A stretch of 64,000 nt of DNA from Chloroflexota bacterium (GTDB lineage Bacteria; Chloroflexota; Ktedonobacteria; Ktedonobacterales; JADMIN01): contig JAJPKE010000038.1 in NCBI GenBank assembly GCA_021323855.1, positions 1 to 64,000 of the forward strand, in the 5' to 3' direction. Below the pieces are notes generated by a model, which saw only the letters and a program-made list of their open reading frames with translations, was not told the DNA's origin and did no database searches. This document shows positions 15,769 to 24,995 of the stretch, in pieces (position 1 is the first letter of the stretch; every line of letters starts with the position of its first letter). The translations under genes and the position numbers were made by a program.

Positions 15769-17439
15769 ATGGCGGAATATGGTACGCGACACAACCCATC
15801 GGTCCGCGCGCAGACGGCTATGCAGTCCCGACAGCAATCCAATAGAGGAACTACCGGAGAGGGAGATGGCGGCGCTGGCATGCCGGCGCGTGTCTCCGTG
15901 ACCAGCAGAACGAGTGGGAGAGCTGCGCTGGCCGCCGCGTTTCCCACGGCGGATGAGGCAATGTCGCCGTTCTTCTGGGGGCAGCAGGGCGATGGCAACG
16001 CTGTGCTGCGCGTGATTGCGCTGGCTCATATCGGCGTCGGCCTTTTTGCTGCGCTGGTTGGCGTATATGCGGGCATCCAGTCAAACGATCTCAACATGGC
16101 GCTGGCGGGTGGCGTTGGACTCTTGCTGGCGCTGACGGCAGGTGTGGCGCTGCTGCTGGCGCGCTCCATGCGTGCCAGCGCCAACGAGGCAGCGCGTCAT
16201 TTGTTGCCTGTGGCGGATGGTGTGGCCTGTGTTGCGGCGCTGTTGTTGCTGGGCGACCGTGGCATCATGGGGCTGCTCTTCCTTGCGCCGATAGTGGTGG
16301 CGGCAGTGCTGCTCTCCTGGCGTAGCGGCGCCGCGTTTGCTGCGCTCGATGTTGGCGTGTATGCAGCGATCAGCGCCGTGCGCAGCAGTTCTACCGCTGC
16401 CACCATTTACACCTGGATTCCACAGACACTCGCGCTCACTGGCGCTGCCATCGTCGTCTCCGCCAGCGTTGGCGTCTTCGCTCGGCAGATGAGCGTTGCG
16501 CTGTACGAGACTCGCAGCAGCGGCGATGAGGCGCGCAAACAACTGGAATCGCGCGTTGCCGAGCAGCAGCGTTTGCTCGACGGGCTGACGTTGCTCGAGG
16601 AGACACAGGCGCGGCTGGAACATGAGCGCATCCAGGTGAACCAGCAGATTACCGAGATAGCCGGCGTGGCCCGGCGGCTCTCAGACGGCGATCTGAACGC
16701 CGCGCGGACGTTGCGCCCAGGCATGTATGGGCCGCTCGACCTGCTCGGTGGCGCGTTGATGCGGTTGGGGCAGCAGATGGCGGGTACGCTGGGCCTGCGA
16801 CAACAGGTGCAGGCCCAGCAACGGACATTTGACCATTTGCAGCAGGTGATGCGCGAGCAGGAGCATTTGATTGCGGAGGTGGAAGCTGCGCTCCGTGAAC
16901 TCAACACAAAGGCCAGCGAACTGGTGGCAGACGTGCAGTTGGTGCAGCGCGGCAGCGACGAACTGCCCGGCCTTGACCGTCATGCGCTGTTCGGCGCGTT
17001 GCGTGGGGTGGAGCAAGAAGCGATGACGCAGGCGTCGAATACGGCGCTACTCGGCGCACGGCTCTCACAGTTGCGGGCGCGCCAGGCCGATCTGGAGACG
17101 GAGGTGCAACGAGTGCGCCAGTTTGCTGGTGGTCTTGCTCCTTCCAGTCAACCCGGTTCTACCTATGGTTTTCCCACTTTTCCTGGTTCTCCCTCATCCA
17201 ATGTGTCAAACCCATCCACAAATCCTGGCATGAGCCAGCCGTTCGGGAGCTATGGAAATTATGGTGGTCTTGGGAGCGTTGGGAACTTTGGGCGACCATC
17301 GGGGACTTCAGCGTCTTCCAACCCATTTGATTCGTCTGGTATGTACTCGTCCGGCGCATCCAATGCTCCCAATGCACCCAATACTGATGCGCCCGATACG
17401 CCTGATTCCCGCATCCCGCCGGATTGGCCCCGGTGGTGA
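15769..17439 (+). CDS. Membrane protein with HAMP-like linker and coiled coil
   Basis: 556 residues. After about 80 polar residues come about six hydrophobic segments (for example VIALAHIGVGLFAALVGVY, ALAGGVGLLLALTAGVALLLA, TLALTGAAIVVSASVGVFA). A long coiled coil of about 220 residues follows (EARKQLESRVAEQQRLLDGL onward). It contains a HAMP-like stretch EIAGVARRLSDGDLNAARTL. The C-terminal 90 residues are Ser/Pro/Gly/Asn-rich and probably disordered. The layout is that of a sensor lacking a kinase, cyclase or methyl-accepting output domain. ATG 15769 has GAGGTGG five bases upstream. Function unknown; protein-protein signalling or envelope organisation are possible. Confidence 0.75.
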   Translation: MAEYGTRHNPSVRAQTAMQSRQQSNRGTTGEGDGGAGMPARVSVTSRTSGRAALAAAFPTADEAMSPFFWGQQGDGNAVLRVIALAHIGVGLFAALVGVYAGIQSNDLNMALAGGVGLLLALTAGVALLLARSMRASANEAARHLLPVADGVACVAALLLLGDRGIMGLLFLAPIVVAAVLLSWRSGAAFAALDVGVYAAISAVRSSSTAATIYTWIPQTLALTGAAIVVSASVGVFARQMSVALYETRSSGDEARKQLESRVAEQQRLLDGLTLLEETQARLEHERIQVNQQITEIAGVARRLSDGDLNAARTLRPGMYGPLDLLGGALMRLGQQMAGTLGLRQQVQAQQRTFDHLQQVMREQEHLIAEVEAALRELNTKASELVADVQLVQRGSDELPGLDRHALFGALRGVEQEAMTQASNTALLGARLSQLRARQADLETEVQRVRQFAGGLAPSSQPGSTYGFPTFPGSPSSNVSNPSTNPGMSQPFGSYGNYGGLGSVGNFGRPSGTSASSNPFDSSGMYSSGASNAPNAPNTDAPDTPDSRIPPDWPRW

Positions 17440-17515
17440 GAAGCGATGAGAAGCGCGAAGTAATGCGGGAGAAAAGTGGGAGAAATACGAGATAGCGGGA
17501 CGAGTGGACAGAAGT

Positions 17516-17544
17516 TTGACAGGGATACAGGCGCATGTTATGAT
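17516..17544 (+). promoter_or_regulatory. Near-consensus sigma-70 promoter with no protein gene behind it
   Basis: TTGACA (17516-17521), 17-bp spacer, TATGAT (17539-17544). It is among the best promoter matches in the window. Transcription would begin at about 17551. No open frame with a ribosome site follows for 1 kb, so the product is likely RNA. Confidence 0.75.
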
Positions 17545-17550
17545 AGATGC

Positions 17551-17790
17551 GTAAGTACCGCAGGGCAGGCGGGATGTCAAGCCTGTGGAGAGGCAGCGAA
17601 ACCACGAATATACGGGATACCTCCGCTCGACGTGGCCTGCCTCGCTGAAACAGGAATCCCCTGGTGCATACACTGAGTTATCACTTCGTCAGATGCACCC
17701 GCTGGGAATTGCCGAATGCCGTATGAGAGCGCACCCCACGCGCAGCGCCATAGGCCGGATATGGCAGCATCGCGTAAGGCGCCCACGAAC
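17551..17790 (+). ncRNA. Putative structured non-coding RNA
   Basis: Downstream of the strong promoter are consecutive stem-loops: CAGGC/GCCTG (17566-17585); GAGGCAG (17590-17596)/CTGCCTC (17637-17643) enclosing CCACG/CGTGG (17602-17635); GGTGCAT (17663-17669)/ATGCACC (17693-17699); GCCATA (17747-17752)/TATGGC (17760-17765). I compared it mentally with RNase P, tmRNA, SRP and common riboswitch cores and found no match. 6S RNA cannot be excluded because it is poorly conserved in sequence. The 3' end is unknown. Confidence 0.5.
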
Positions 17791-18544
17791 CCTTGCATGT
17801 TAGCCATGACGCGAGCTGCGTTTACCGATGACCGATGGAGAGACGGGATCAGAGACCAGGGGCACTGACTGGCGAATACCCGCGCACAACAGGAAGCTCC
17901 ATCCAGGTTCCAAACGACTGGCTGGCATCTCCCACACGCCCGATTCTGGTGGGGTCTATGGCTCACGAGGAGAACGTCGCCTATACTGCAAATGGTTTAG
18001 CCGGCGCTCGTGTTATCTGATTGCGATAGAATTTGTGTAGTCTGAGAACGCTTGCAATCGCTTGTCGCCCGCTGCCGCCATCCGTTATCTACGCCGCCCG
18101 ATGTCTGTGATGTCTGGTATGCGCGCCCATCTTACGCTGACGTTGCTTATGGCAGCGGCTGGCTGTAGCCGGATGTGGCCGGATGTGGCGCGTTCTGGCC
18201 GGAAATGCGCCACGATGGAGCAAGCTGATCGAAGCACAGCGAGCCAGCGAACCGATGACAGACACGCGACACGATGATACGCCGGGATACGCCGGGGCGC
18301 ACCTACACACAGATTATTGAGGTTCGGATAGTCACATGCCCCGGTTGCCGTTACACGCTCGATCCAGCGAGGCCGTTACAATGCCTATGCCGTCTGTGCA
18401 GCCCATGCGACTTGTGCGATTTGTGCGACCTTTGCAGCCTGCACGCATATGCGCGACCATCTTTTCACTGTCTGCGATGTACTTTACGTACTCGTTGCAC
18501 TCGTTCGTTCATCTTTCGATTTGCTCATAGCTCAGGAGGCCCGT
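17791..18544. other. Rho upstream region
   Basis: No credible protein gene. Just ahead of rho the sequence has 9-bp repeats TGCGACTTG, TGCGATTTG, TGCGACCTT (18406-18432) and a C/T-rich, G-poor character at 18440-18530. Such leaders can act as Rho-utilisation sites in rho autoregulation. Other short repeats occur near 18097 (GATGTCTGT/GATGTCTGG) and 18170 (CCGGATGTGG twice). Confidence 0.4.
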
Positions 18545-21448
18545 GTGCCAGAAGATCAGGAAACCGCCGTCACGCGCCGTCGTTCACGGCGCCAGGAAAC
18601 CGCTGTGGCTGCGGAGCCATCTCTCGCAGGGGCCACACCGCAGCCATCCACTCGAACGCGCCGTCGCACGGCCAGCGCGCCCGCTACTACGTCTGAAGAA
18701 GGAGCCGTTATGACCAATAGGGATCATGTGGCGACACTCGATACTGCTGATACGGTTGACATGGTTGATACCAACACCGTTGACCCCACTGCTGAAAAAC
18801 CCGCGCCGCGCAAGCGCACGACCCGCGCCGCGAAATCTCCCACACCCGCTCTAGATGCGACAGAGACACAGACAACCATCGCAGAACAGGCAGAACCAGC
18901 CAAACAACCGGTGCGACGCGGGCCACGAGTATCGCGCCCACGAACTGCCCCCGCCACCGAAGCGACGGAAGCGATGGAAGCGACTGACGCCTCTGAAATA
19001 GCAGCGCCTGCGAAGGCCACGCGCGCCACCAGGGCCACCAGAACGACCAGAACGACGAGAGCCGCCAAAGCGACGGCGGCTGATGCTGGGGCTGACAATA
19101 CTGACGCCACCGTTACTGTGGCTGATACGGCAGGCGATGGTGAGGCGATGCCCGCGAAGGGCGCCAGAGCCACCAAGACGACTGGCGCGCGCAAGACTCG
19201 CCGCGCGGCTTCTGCGGAGGCGGAAACCGCGCCTGAGCCTGTTGAGTCTATTGAGCCAGTTGTATCCGTCGCGCCGCCTGCCGGAGATACACACCCTACG
19301 TCCGCTGCCCAGGCCAGCGCCACGAGCGCACCCGGCTCATCGTTTGCGGCGGAGCCGTATCAGCCTGCCGCCCGCTCATCGTATCGTTTTGGCCGCGCCA
19401 ACCAGGAAACCGGCAGCGCTGAGCCATCCACCGGCGAGCCTGCGCATCGTCCGTTGCGTCGCGCCGACCGCTCTGGCTGGAACGGACAGAATGGACAGAA
19501 CGGACAGCATGCGCAAGAGCCTGCCGCCCGTTCCGCGCGTGAACGTGTGCAGCCGCATGTGCCCGGTGGCTCGGACGCCACGCGCACGCCGCGCCAGCCA
19601 GCCCAACCTGCCGGTGGGCCAAATGCGCCGCGCTCTCCCAACTACCCTGGTGGACATCCAGAGCAGCAGCGGGGGCATCAGCCGCCGCAGGCGCCAGGAC
19701 GCGGCAGCGCGCCGTATAGCCCTGGTGGGCGTAGCGGCCAGCAACACCCACAGCAGCCGCCAGTCCCCGGTTATGACATACCCTATCCGCCGAATACGCA
19801 GCAGGGTGGGCCGAACGCGCCCTATGGGGGGTATCCGCCATATGAACCGTATCTCTATGACCCACGTGACCCACGCGCGCCGCAGGACCGCTCCGGGCAG
19901 ACGGGACGCCCGTTGCGTGGCCGCTCGAATTATCCACCGCAGCCCGGCACATACGATCCGCGCGACCCGCGTATGCAACGTCAGCCGGCGCGCCCACCCA
20001 GCCCGGCAGACTATTATCGCCGTGAGCAGGGACTGGCGAACCAGCGCGAACGGGGCCTGACGCCAACCCGCAACGTTCCAGGCGCGCATGCGCCCCATGA
20101 CCGGCGTGGCGTGCCAGCAGGTCCGGGGGGAACTCGCGGACCCGCTGGCGGACGCCCAACGCGCGAGCCGGGCTATCCCACTTCGCTCTATACACCGGTG
20201 CCGGGCGCGCCAGGGTTGATCCAGCAGCTCCCGAACGAGCGCCCCGACCGCAACGACCGCTATGCGCCGTCCGCAGGCGCAACTGGTGCGCGTCCCGCTG
20301 CCGCTCCGGCGACGCTGGCGCGCACCGTCGAGGTCGCCGGCATCGTCTGGCAGAACGGCGGCAACTACAGTCCAGCGGACCTGCTGGATGGGCGCACGCT
20401 TCAGCCTATCGCACGCATCAACGCCGACGACCTGCGGCGGATGGGGCTGCGCCAGGGCGACAAGATTGCCGCGCGCGCCGAAGATCGCGCGGGACGGCGC
20501 TATGTCGTGGCAGTTGAGAGCATCAACGACCGTGCGCCGGAGACTGCCTTCGAGCGTCCTTCTTTCGATAAATTGACCGCCTCATTCCCGGACCGGCGCA
20601 TTCGCCTGGAACACGGCGCGCAGCCCATCTCCGTGCGCATCATTGATCTCTTCGCGCCGTTGGGCTTTGGCTCGCGGGCGCTGGTGGTTGCGCCGCCGAA
20701 GACCGGCAAGACGACGCTGATGCGCGAGGCAGCCGAAGCCGTGCTGACGGGCTACCCCGATGCGGTGGTGATGGCGGTGCTGGTGGGCGAGCGCCCCGAA
20801 GAGGTGACGGACCTGCGGGCACGCCTGGAGCCACGCGGCGGACTGGTCTATGCGGCCAGCTTCGACGAAGACACGCAACGCCACGCCTGGCTTGTCCAGG
20901 TGGCTGTGGAGCAGGCGAAGCGCGTCGCTGAATCAGGACGCGACGCCTTCATGGTGCTGGACTCGCTGACCCGTCTGGCGCGCGCGGAGAATCTTTCGAC
21001 ACGCGGCCAGGGACGCACGCTCTCCGGCGGTATTGATGCGCAGGCGTTAGATACGGGCCGCAGGGCCTTTGGCGCGGCGCGCAATCTGGAGGAGGGCGGC
21101 AGCCTGACTATCCTGGCCACCTGTCTGGTGGATACCGGCAGCCGGCAGGATGATGTGGTCTACGAGGAGTTCAAGGGCACCGGCAACATGGAGCTACACC
21201 TCTCGCGTGAGTTGGCGCAGCGCCGCCTCTTCCCGGCGGTGGATGCCGTGAAGTCCAGCACGCGCCGCGAGGAGATGCTGCTGACGCCTGAAGAATTGCG
21301 CGCCTCTACGGCGTTGCGCCGCCGTCTGGCGGACCTGCCGCCGGCCCAGGCTACGCAACAACTGCTCAGCGTGATGGAGCGCACACCCTCCAACGCGGCG
21401 CTGCTCCAGGCCATCGAGCAGAGCGGCTGGATAAGCAGTGTGCGCTAG
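18545..21448 (+). CDS. rho: Transcription termination factor Rho with very long disordered N-terminal extension
   Basis: Hexameric RNA-dependent ATPase that ends transcription. The C-terminal 370 residues are canonical: RNA-binding cold-shock-like region (TVEVAGIVWQNGGNY from about residue 595; INADDLRRMGLRQGDKIAAR), Walker A PPKTGKTTL near 716, VLDSLTRLARA, R-loop GRTLSGGIDAQAL, and EGGSLTILATCLVDTGS with EEFKGTGNMELHLSR. The usual length is about 420; here it is 967. The extra 590 residues are first Ala/Thr/Arg-rich with Ala-Thr-Arg repeats and later Pro/Gly/Tyr/Arg-rich. GTG 18545 is chosen because AGGAGG lies five bases upstream; the upstream ATG 18449 adds a hydrophobic, non-Rho segment. 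Similar but shorter inserts occur in actinobacterial Rho and may bind RNA or phase-separate. Confidence 0.95.
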   Translation: MPEDQETAVTRRRSRRQETAVAAEPSLAGATPQPSTRTRRRTASAPATTSEEGAVMTNRDHVATLDTADTVDMVDTNTVDPTAEKPAPRKRTTRAAKSPTPALDATETQTTIAEQAEPAKQPVRRGPRVSRPRTAPATEATEAMEATDASEIAAPAKATRATRATRTTRTTRAAKATAADAGADNTDATVTVADTAGDGEAMPAKGARATKTTGARKTRRAASAEAETAPEPVESIEPVVSVAPPAGDTHPTSAAQASATSAPGSSFAAEPYQPAARSSYRFGRANQETGSAEPSTGEPAHRPLRRADRSGWNGQNGQNGQHAQEPAARSARERVQPHVPGGSDATRTPRQPAQPAGGPNAPRSPNYPGGHPEQQRGHQPPQAPGRGSAPYSPGGRSGQQHPQQPPVPGYDIPYPPNTQQGGPNAPYGGYPPYEPYLYDPRDPRAPQDRSGQTGRPLRGRSNYPPQPGTYDPRDPRMQRQPARPPSPADYYRREQGLANQRERGLTPTRNVPGAHAPHDRRGVPAGPGGTRGPAGGRPTREPGYPTSLYTPVPGAPGLIQQLPNERPDRNDRYAPSAGATGARPAAAPATLARTVEVAGIVWQNGGNYSPADLLDGRTLQPIARINADDLRRMGLRQGDKIAARAEDRAGRRYVVAVESINDRAPETAFERPSFDKLTASFPDRRIRLEHGAQPISVRIIDLFAPLGFGSRALVVAPPKTGKTTLMREAAEAVLTGYPDAVVMAVLVGERPEEVTDLRARLEPRGGLVYAASFDEDTQRHAWLVQVAVEQAKRVAESGRDAFMVLDSLTRLARAENLSTRGQGRTLSGGIDAQALDTGRRAFGAARNLEEGGSLTILATCLVDTGSRQDDVVYEEFKGTGNMELHLSRELAQRRLFPAVDAVKSSTRREEMLLTPEELRASTALRRRLADLPPAQATQQLLSVMERTPSNAALLQAIEQSGWISSVR

Positions 21449-21474
21449 GGGTGGTTTTTAGCGCATCACCAGGG

Positions 21475-21510
21475 CAAGCGGATAGACTATCTGGATAGTC
21501 TATCCGCTTG
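21475..21510. terminator. Strong hairpin between convergent genes
   Basis: Perfect 17-bp arms CAAGCGGATAGACTATC / GATAGTCTATCCGCTTG with a 2-nt centre, 26 nt after the rho stop, followed by a T/C-rich run (CTCGTTCTTCTT). It probably terminates rho and may also serve the converging membrane-protein gene. Confidence 0.85.
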
Positions 21511-21552
21511 CTCGTTCTTCTTGTGGGTAGACGAGTGTGTCCCCGGCATGAA

Positions 21553-22569
21553 CTATCGCCGAATGATAAACACGAGGACCACACCAGCGACGATCACCAG
21601 CGCCACCAGTAGCGAGAGCGCATAACCGAGGAGCGAGCGCACACGCCAACGCCAGGGAGGAACGTCGGACGCCGCGATGATCTGCTTGAGCGATTGTGTG
21701 ATGTCGCGCAAGGGTAGCTCAGTGTGGCTGACGACCTGCCAGAGCAGCGTATTGGTGGCAGCCAGTTCTTCGCGGGTGGAGGCGCTAGTCGTCGTCCAGG
21801 CCAGCGTTGTATCGCCGGTAGCGATGAGATAGGTGCGCTGGCGCAGTGTAGCCGCGTTGGGGTCATCTATGCAGACGGCATGGATGGCTTCCCAGCGCGT
21901 CAACCTGTGTTCGTGCCCACGTCGCCAGGCCAACCCGTCCGGCATAATGGTGAAGTGGATGCGGCGATGGCGACGATACCACTCTAACGCCAGATACAGG
22001 AGATTAAAAGCCAACAGTAAACAGAAGAATATGATATCACCAGGGTTGTGCAGGCCAAACAACGCGTAGAATATCGCACAGAGAAAGCCGATCCACGACC
22101 AGCTCAGGTCCATGCGCTGCATAGGAATAGGTAATGCGGGCAGTCGGTGGCTTTGCTCTGTAGCGTTTGCTGGCAGGGATGTGGGCTGCTGCCCAGCCAA
22201 TGGGGCGCGTGTACCATCGCCGGCAAGGATTGCTCTATGCAAGGCAATCATCGCCTCGATCTTCTGCTCTGCGACGTATCTGGTTCTTTCCCAGCCTGGA
22301 TTGGTTGCGGCAAGTGTAGCCAGCAGGATGCAGGCGATCAGAGTGATTGGTAGCCAGAAAGTGAGATCTTTTCCCCATAACAGCAGGCCAATGCAGACGG
22401 CAACGAAGCAAACCATCACCCAAAAATAGATGCCTAGCGGCGCATAGAGCCAGCGCAGCCAGCGTAAGGACTGCTCCAACTGGCGCTCCGTCTTGCCGAT
22501 CAGTCCGTTGATGCGATTGCGACGCCGCGCAAGAATAGCTGGTGGTACCTGCTGTAGCTGCTGATTCAT
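21553..22569 (-). CDS. Hypothetical membrane protein with PH-like cytoplasmic domain
   Basis: 338 residues. Hydrophobic segments occur at about residues 41-65, 70-90, 158-178, 180-198 and at the C-terminus (LLGYALSLLVALVIVAGVVLVFII). Between the fourth and fifth is a domain of about 110 residues (RIHFTIMPDGLAWRRGHEHRLTRWEAIHAV) that resembles bacterial PH-like domains. It lies 24 bp after the TadG-like gene and is probably the last gene of that operon. Function unknown. Confidence 0.7.
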   Translation of the reverse strand: MNQQLQQVPPAILARRRNRINGLIGKTERQLEQSLRWLRWLYAPLGIYFWVMVCFVAVCIGLLLWGKDLTFWLPITLIACILLATLAATNPGWERTRYVAEQKIEAMIALHRAILAGDGTRAPLAGQQPTSLPANATEQSHRLPALPIPMQRMDLSWSWIGFLCAIFYALFGLHNPGDIIFFCLLLAFNLLYLALEWYRRHRRIHFTIMPDGLAWRRGHEHRLTRWEAIHAVCIDDPNAATLRQRTYLIATGDTTLAWTTTSASTREELAATNTLLWQVVSHTELPLRDITQSLKQIIAASDVPPWRWRVRSLLGYALSLLVALVIVAGVVLVFIIRR

Positions 22570-22593
22570 AGCTCTTCGACCCTTCCAGACCCC

Positions 22594-24810
22594 CTATCCC
22601 ACTGGCACGAGATGGACCGGGCTGCCGGTCAGCGAGAACGACACAGCGAGTTGATCGTGTGCGACGAAGCCGTTGCCTGCGTAGATCAGTTGCCACCAGC
22701 CGGTGCCGCTCGCGCCAGATTGGCAATTGCCGGTGTAGCCCGGCGGCAGCGTAATACGCGCAGTGAGCCAGAGACCGTTGAAGGCGTTGTATCCTTGATT
22801 GCCGTTTTCCGCCTGCACAACGCTATCGCCGTCAATTGTCGTCAGGTAGGAGGGAGAGAGAAATGGATAGGTCACATTGCCGCTGCCCACGTTTGCCTCC
22901 ACTACTCCCGTATAGATGCTGCCAGACGAGCCGTCGCCTGGATCGAAGACACTCACGTTGACCGTGCGCCCCGCATAGGCCGTCTGGATGCAGCCCAGGT
23001 CCAGGCAACTATAGGGAACACCCGGCGATGCGGTAGCGGCGCAGGTGGTACTTGGGTTATTGGGGTTCGGTGGATTCTGGCTCAGGCCGCTGGAAGAAAA
23101 GACCATATCGGCGTTGTTCCACGCGGCAATCTGCAAGCCAGGATTGCCCGCCGTTGCACCAGATGGACAGCCGATGGGTGACACACTCGTCGCCGGGCAA
23201 ACCTTGAGCGCATAGGAGTGCGAGCCGTAGCCACTGGTCGAGTCCGAGCTATAGAACGCTGTCTGCGAGGCGAGGCCGGTGGTCTCGATGGCAAGCCGGT
23301 ACTGGCCGGGAGCAATACCAATACCTATAGGCAATGGACACCACGCCTGCCAGCAGGGATTCGGCGCGTTCTTTTCGTAGGGCGATCCTGGGGTCGCTGT
23401 GCTCCCTTTGGTGAGCGGGAAGCAGCCGTTGCCGCTGGCAGGTGTGAATGGCAGATTGTAGAGATTTGCTGTGCTGCTGCCGTTCCAATAGGGATCGTAG
23501 ACTTGGTTGGAGAGGCTGCAGCCATGCGCGGTTAAGTCAAGCGGCAGGGCATCATAGGGCGGATACGATTGTGAGCCAACAAGGCTATCTCCACCGCGAT
23601 CATAGAGCGCGCCCACCGAATAAAGCGAATACGTGGTCGTGAAGTAGAATGGTGGCGCGTCGGCGATTCCACCGCTAGCCACATCCAGGACAAGCTTGAT
23701 GCCGTTGCCACCCGGACCTTTGAAATACGTGAGGTCGAGCGTGCCGCCGCTATTGAAGCGGTCGAATGTTCCGCCACCAAAGAGTAAACTCCCGCCGTCA
23801 GGAATGAAGCTGGGATTATAGACCCAGATGGTTGCGTTGCCCACGCCGGATGGCACGGTGATGAGATAGTTATACGCGCTGGGGTGCGCAGTATTCTTGG
23901 TCGCCTCGCCGGTATAGCCATTCGGCTGCTGGTCGGGATTGCCAGGCTGCACGCCGGTGTTGGGCTGGCCGCAATGGTTGGTGATGCTGTCAGTATATTG
24001 TGGGTGATTGGTCACATCACCGTTGTAGGCAGTGTAGAGCGTGGCGCTGTCGGGCGTATTGGTGTAGGCTGGTCCTTCTTCGCAGTAGACATACGGATCG
24101 CCGTTCTCTTTGAGTTCGCTCGGTCCGTTGATGGTCGCCAGGAAGGGTTGCAGATTGGCAGCGTTGCCAGGGTTGCATGAATAGGTCTGCGTCGGGTCCG
24201 GGTTGTTGGGATTGTCGTAACATTCCACTGCGTCACCGAAGGCGTTGCTGCGTCCGCCGATCTGGATGGGCGGCAGATATTCCGCCTGCCCACTGACGGT
24301 GAGCGTGATCGGCTGGACACCCAGACCGCTCAATAGCACGAGGTTCAGCGTCTCGCGGACCGTCACCACCAGATCGTAACTTTTGCCCGCAACGGGGCAA
24401 ATTGAGACTTCCGCGCCATTCACACAGGCTGGCGCATTGGGCGCGAGAACCGAGCCGAAGCCGTTCTTGACCACCTCTTTCGAGGCGCGCGACACGGCGG
24501 AATCCACATCGCCAGGGCGGACGGCGTTGTAATAGTTCGGCATATACATCACGCCAGCCAGCGCGCCAGCCTCCGCCGCCCGCTGCATACGCGCATAGAG
24601 ATCATAGGCGCGGGCCACGTCAATCGTCAGCCCAGCCAGCCCCAGCAGCACCGTGAACGACAGCGCAAAGATCACCAGGCTCTGCCCCGTGCGCAGCCGT
24701 CGCTGAAAGCGCGCGGTGCGCCTGAGACGCGGCAACGTGAGCGTCTGCTGGCTGCGCTGGCCGCTCTGCTTGATGCCGTGCGCCTTCGATCTCATACCCC
24801 TGTGCGACAT
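22594..24810 (-). CDS. TadG-like pilus/secretion protein
   Basis: 738 residues. A basic N-terminus leads to the TadE/TadG signature: RTGQSLVIFALSFTVLLGLAGLTIDVARAYDLYARMQRAAEAGALAG, where a membrane helix is followed by the A-D-A-A-A-L-A-type helix of Flp pilus-assembly proteins. The rest is a large Asn/Pro/Gly/Ser-rich extracellular part with many Cys residues, including repeats such as DNPNNPDPTQTYSC. It shows no von Willebrand MIDAS motif. Start ATG 24810 has GAGAGGTG upstream; an upstream ATG (24837) lacks one. It probably forms or anchors surface structures with the two TadE-like proteins transcribed before it. Confidence 0.8.
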   Translation of the reverse strand: MSHRGMRSKAHGIKQSGQRSQQTLTLPRLRRTARFQRRLRTGQSLVIFALSFTVLLGLAGLTIDVARAYDLYARMQRAAEAGALAGVMYMPNYYNAVRPGDVDSAVSRASKEVVKNGFGSVLAPNAPACVNGAEVSICPVAGKSYDLVVTVRETLNLVLLSGLGVQPITLTVSGQAEYLPPIQIGGRSNAFGDAVECYDNPNNPDPTQTYSCNPGNAANLQPFLATINGPSELKENGDPYVYCEEGPAYTNTPDSATLYTAYNGDVTNHPQYTDSITNHCGQPNTGVQPGNPDQQPNGYTGEATKNTAHPSAYNYLITVPSGVGNATIWVYNPSFIPDGGSLLFGGGTFDRFNSGGTLDLTYFKGPGGNGIKLVLDVASGGIADAPPFYFTTTYSLYSVGALYDRGGDSLVGSQSYPPYDALPLDLTAHGCSLSNQVYDPYWNGSSTANLYNLPFTPASGNGCFPLTKGSTATPGSPYEKNAPNPCWQAWCPLPIGIGIAPGQYRLAIETTGLASQTAFYSSDSTSGYGSHSYALKVCPATSVSPIGCPSGATAGNPGLQIAAWNNADMVFSSSGLSQNPPNPNNPSTTCAATASPGVPYSCLDLGCIQTAYAGRTVNVSVFDPGDGSSGSIYTGVVEANVGSGNVTYPFLSPSYLTTIDGDSVVQAENGNQGYNAFNGLWLTARITLPPGYTGNCQSGASGTGWWQLIYAGNGFVAHDQLAVSFSLTGSPVHLVPVG

Positions 24811-24851
24811 GACCCCGCACCTCTCTATATGACACATCTATCTGGCAATCT

Positions 24852-24959
24852 CGGCTGTAAACAGCCGGAGCAAGCGACTAATGGCTAAAGCCAATACACA
24901 GACACCCGCGCCACCAGCGGACTTCAGTCCGGTTGCCGTGCGCCGGCTGTTCACAGCCG
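24852..24959. repeat. Array of four short palindromes inside the tad operon
   Basis: Four perfect short-loop hairpins in 108 bp: CGGCTGTAAACAGCCG (24852-24867), TGGCTAAAGCCA (24882-24893), CGGACTTCAGTCCG (24918-24931), CGGCTGTTCACAGCCG (24944-24959). Each has a 2-nt loop. They sit in the 185-bp gap between the TadE-like and TadG-like genes, where mRNA folding could separate expression levels. The style matches REP-type extragenic palindromes. Confidence 0.75.
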
Positions 24960-24995
24960 CGAATGTGCGCTGGCAATGTATTGCCGTGTTTTCTC

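Noticed and set aside
17551..17790. Assignment of the RNA to RNase P, tmRNA, SRP or a known riboswitch
   Set aside because: None of the conserved core sequences of those RNAs could be found; left as unassigned.
17585..17803. 72-codon open frame in the putative RNA
   Set aside because: No ribosome site and it spans several stem-loops; structure explains the sequence better.
19296..20282. Long open frames antisense to the rho extension (up to 328 codons)
   Set aside because: They arise from the skewed codon composition of the Pro/Arg/Ala-rich rho sequence; no ribosome site or protein-like composition.
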